Positions 9,001 through 9,050 of a stretch of 9,050 nucleotides of DNA are shown one piece after another. The notes below the pieces were generated by a model. The model had not been told where the DNA came from, did not search any database, and worked only from the letters and a program-made list of their open reading frames with translations. The translations under genes and the position numbers were made by a program. The stretch's first letter is position 1. Every line of letters begins with the position of its first letter. Source of the DNA: Rhodopirellula sp. (GTDB lineage: Bacteria; Planctomycetota; Planctomycetia; Pirellulales; Pirellulaceae); contig PAXU01000006.1 in NCBI GenBank assembly GCA_002714565.1, positions 148,865-157,914 on the forward strand, given 5' to 3'.

Positions 9001-9050
9001 TTCAAAGTGCAGCATCTAGAAAAATGCGAAACGCACTCGCCAATATGCCC
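6042..9050 (+). CDS. Fused 5-oxoprolinase / hydantoinase A-B family protein (3' partial)
   Basis: I read this frame codon by codon from the ATG at 6042 to the window end: 1003 codons without a stop, so the gene continues to the right. Family members use ATP to open a lactam or imide ring (5-oxoproline to glutamate, hydantoins) or to drive carboxylation of acetone or acetophenone; the substrate here is open. The HyuA half shows an ASKHA-type ATP fold: VDVGGTFTD (9-17), GTTRGTNALL (142-151), SGPAGGVVG (330-338), DMGGTSTD (355-362), the VGPASAGADPGPACYGRGG block (from about 410), and FGGAAGQHA (515-523). The HyuB half begins near 772 with DPIQLEIYNNLF and shows NTSASVNVKERLDYS (796-810), TNNPFQGGSHLPDV (856-869) and ASRAHHAEIGG (887-897). 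About 230 of its usual 500-plus residues are inside, so the whole protein should be close to 1280 residues, the size of single-chain oxoprolinases. An extra segment of roughly 100 residues separates VGGTFTD from GTTRGTNA. The ribosome binding site is weak. Confidence 0.95.
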   Translation, partial: MQNRWQFAVDVGGTFTDCIASSPDGIEYRYKLLSTGVVKGSACLKSGSSSFSDKRRCADPDDFWIGWSIRFLHEANSSATKHKVVQFDPETGTFQLDHPVDTVDGIYRYELHAELPAPVIAMRWVLKLPLAASLPPLDLRLGTTRGTNALLTRTGARTALITTRGFKDLLEIGNQSRPNIFELGITKHVKLACMTETVNERVSSTGVITTELEESSVEQAIMALKENGIESVAVCLLNSYRNSTHEQQIARLLSRHGFQHICCSSDFSSLINLVARAETTVVNAYLNPVLQQYIEQIHDELNAESSIRMMTSSGGLVNTPDFTGKDSVLSGPAGGVVGYSTAARVTGHRSAIGFDMGGTSTDVSRFDGAYSYEFETQKSGVQISTPMMAIETVAAGGGSICRFDGIKLTVGPASAGADPGPACYGRGGPLCVTDLNVHLGRIYPNQFPFPLDLDAIEDRLLELRQVVAEKTGEDLSSDELATGLLQIANENMAQAIRSISVAEGYDPKEYLLVSFGGAAGQHACAVSEQLGISSVLVHPDAGILSAYGIRHADQTEHAERGIYQLLHQVDSSFLSEWINGVAREVLSRPALQSLPKSQVKIKTALELRFSGLDASLVIPLDNADQDQPVLDEQIEAVVDSFHAMHEQKYGYTERARELELVAVRIQATHADRKSDPLSKSVEKEVLQPETTTDLWSGGGKSSAGVFQLAELNPGNTIIGPAVVTDLHSTTIVDFGWQAELLSGHELLLSFTEADRPTEDDRGDPQVILSGTDPIQLEIYNNLFAAIAAQMGITLRNTSASVNVKERLDYSCAIFTEDGRLVVNAPHIPVHLGAMGETVRNVIDRNPVMRDGDVFVTNNPFQGGSHLPDVTVVTPVFNAVGKRLFFTASRAHHAEIGGISPGSMPPFSRHLGEEGVLIDDFKLSDAGQWCGESLLAVLNSGDYPSRNPETNLQDIQAQVAANHQGAKALMQLIADRGQENVLSFMNHIQSAASRKMRNALANMP

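Overview
The window reads as chromosomal DNA from a Planctomycetota-like bacterium. The main clue is the secreted PQQ-like beta-propeller protein, whose mature N-terminus carries the WTRFRGPNGQG signature very common in that phylum. The DUF4340-like tail at the left edge fits too. In the few rows I counted, G+C content is close to or just under half. This assignment is inferred from protein style, not from a marker gene.

Every gene is on the + strand and the window is almost entirely coding. From left to right: the C-terminal end of a probable DUF4340 protein (1-330); a PaaK-type AMP-forming acyl-CoA ligase-like protein overlapping it by 8 bases (323-1588); a PLP-dependent class V aminotransferase or cysteine-desulfurase-like protein without the desulfurase cysteine (1643-2917); a small DUF971 / GBBH-like N-domain protein with an intact C-x-C-x2-C plus His zinc site (2929-3237); a 12-TM DHA1-type MFS transporter (about 3331-4683); a secreted PQQ-like propeller protein (4770-6026); and a very long 5-oxoprolinase/hydantoinase-type protein with HyuA and HyuB domains fused, starting at 6042 and still open at the right edge (9050). 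This last gene is the largest in the window. It is easy to miss because its stop codon lies outside.

The first four genes are tightly packed (8-base overlap, 54-base gap, 11-base gap) and could form one transcript. Gaps of about 90 bases then precede the MFS and propeller genes, and the oxoprolinase follows the propeller gene after only 15 bases. A plausible but unproven reading is a small-molecule metabolism locus: acyl activation, a PLP enzyme, ATP-driven amide or lactam ring opening or carboxylation, and a transporter. The families do not fix the substrate.

I found no tRNA, rRNA, CRISPR array, insertion sequence, attachment site or convincing intrinsic terminator. No gene-free stretch exceeds 100 bases. 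I see no clear evidence of a wholly new system. The points most worth following up are the catalytic-cysteine replacement in the class V enzyme, its pairing with DUF971, the roughly 100-residue insertion in the oxoprolinase N-domain, and the conserved-or-not status of the whole cluster.
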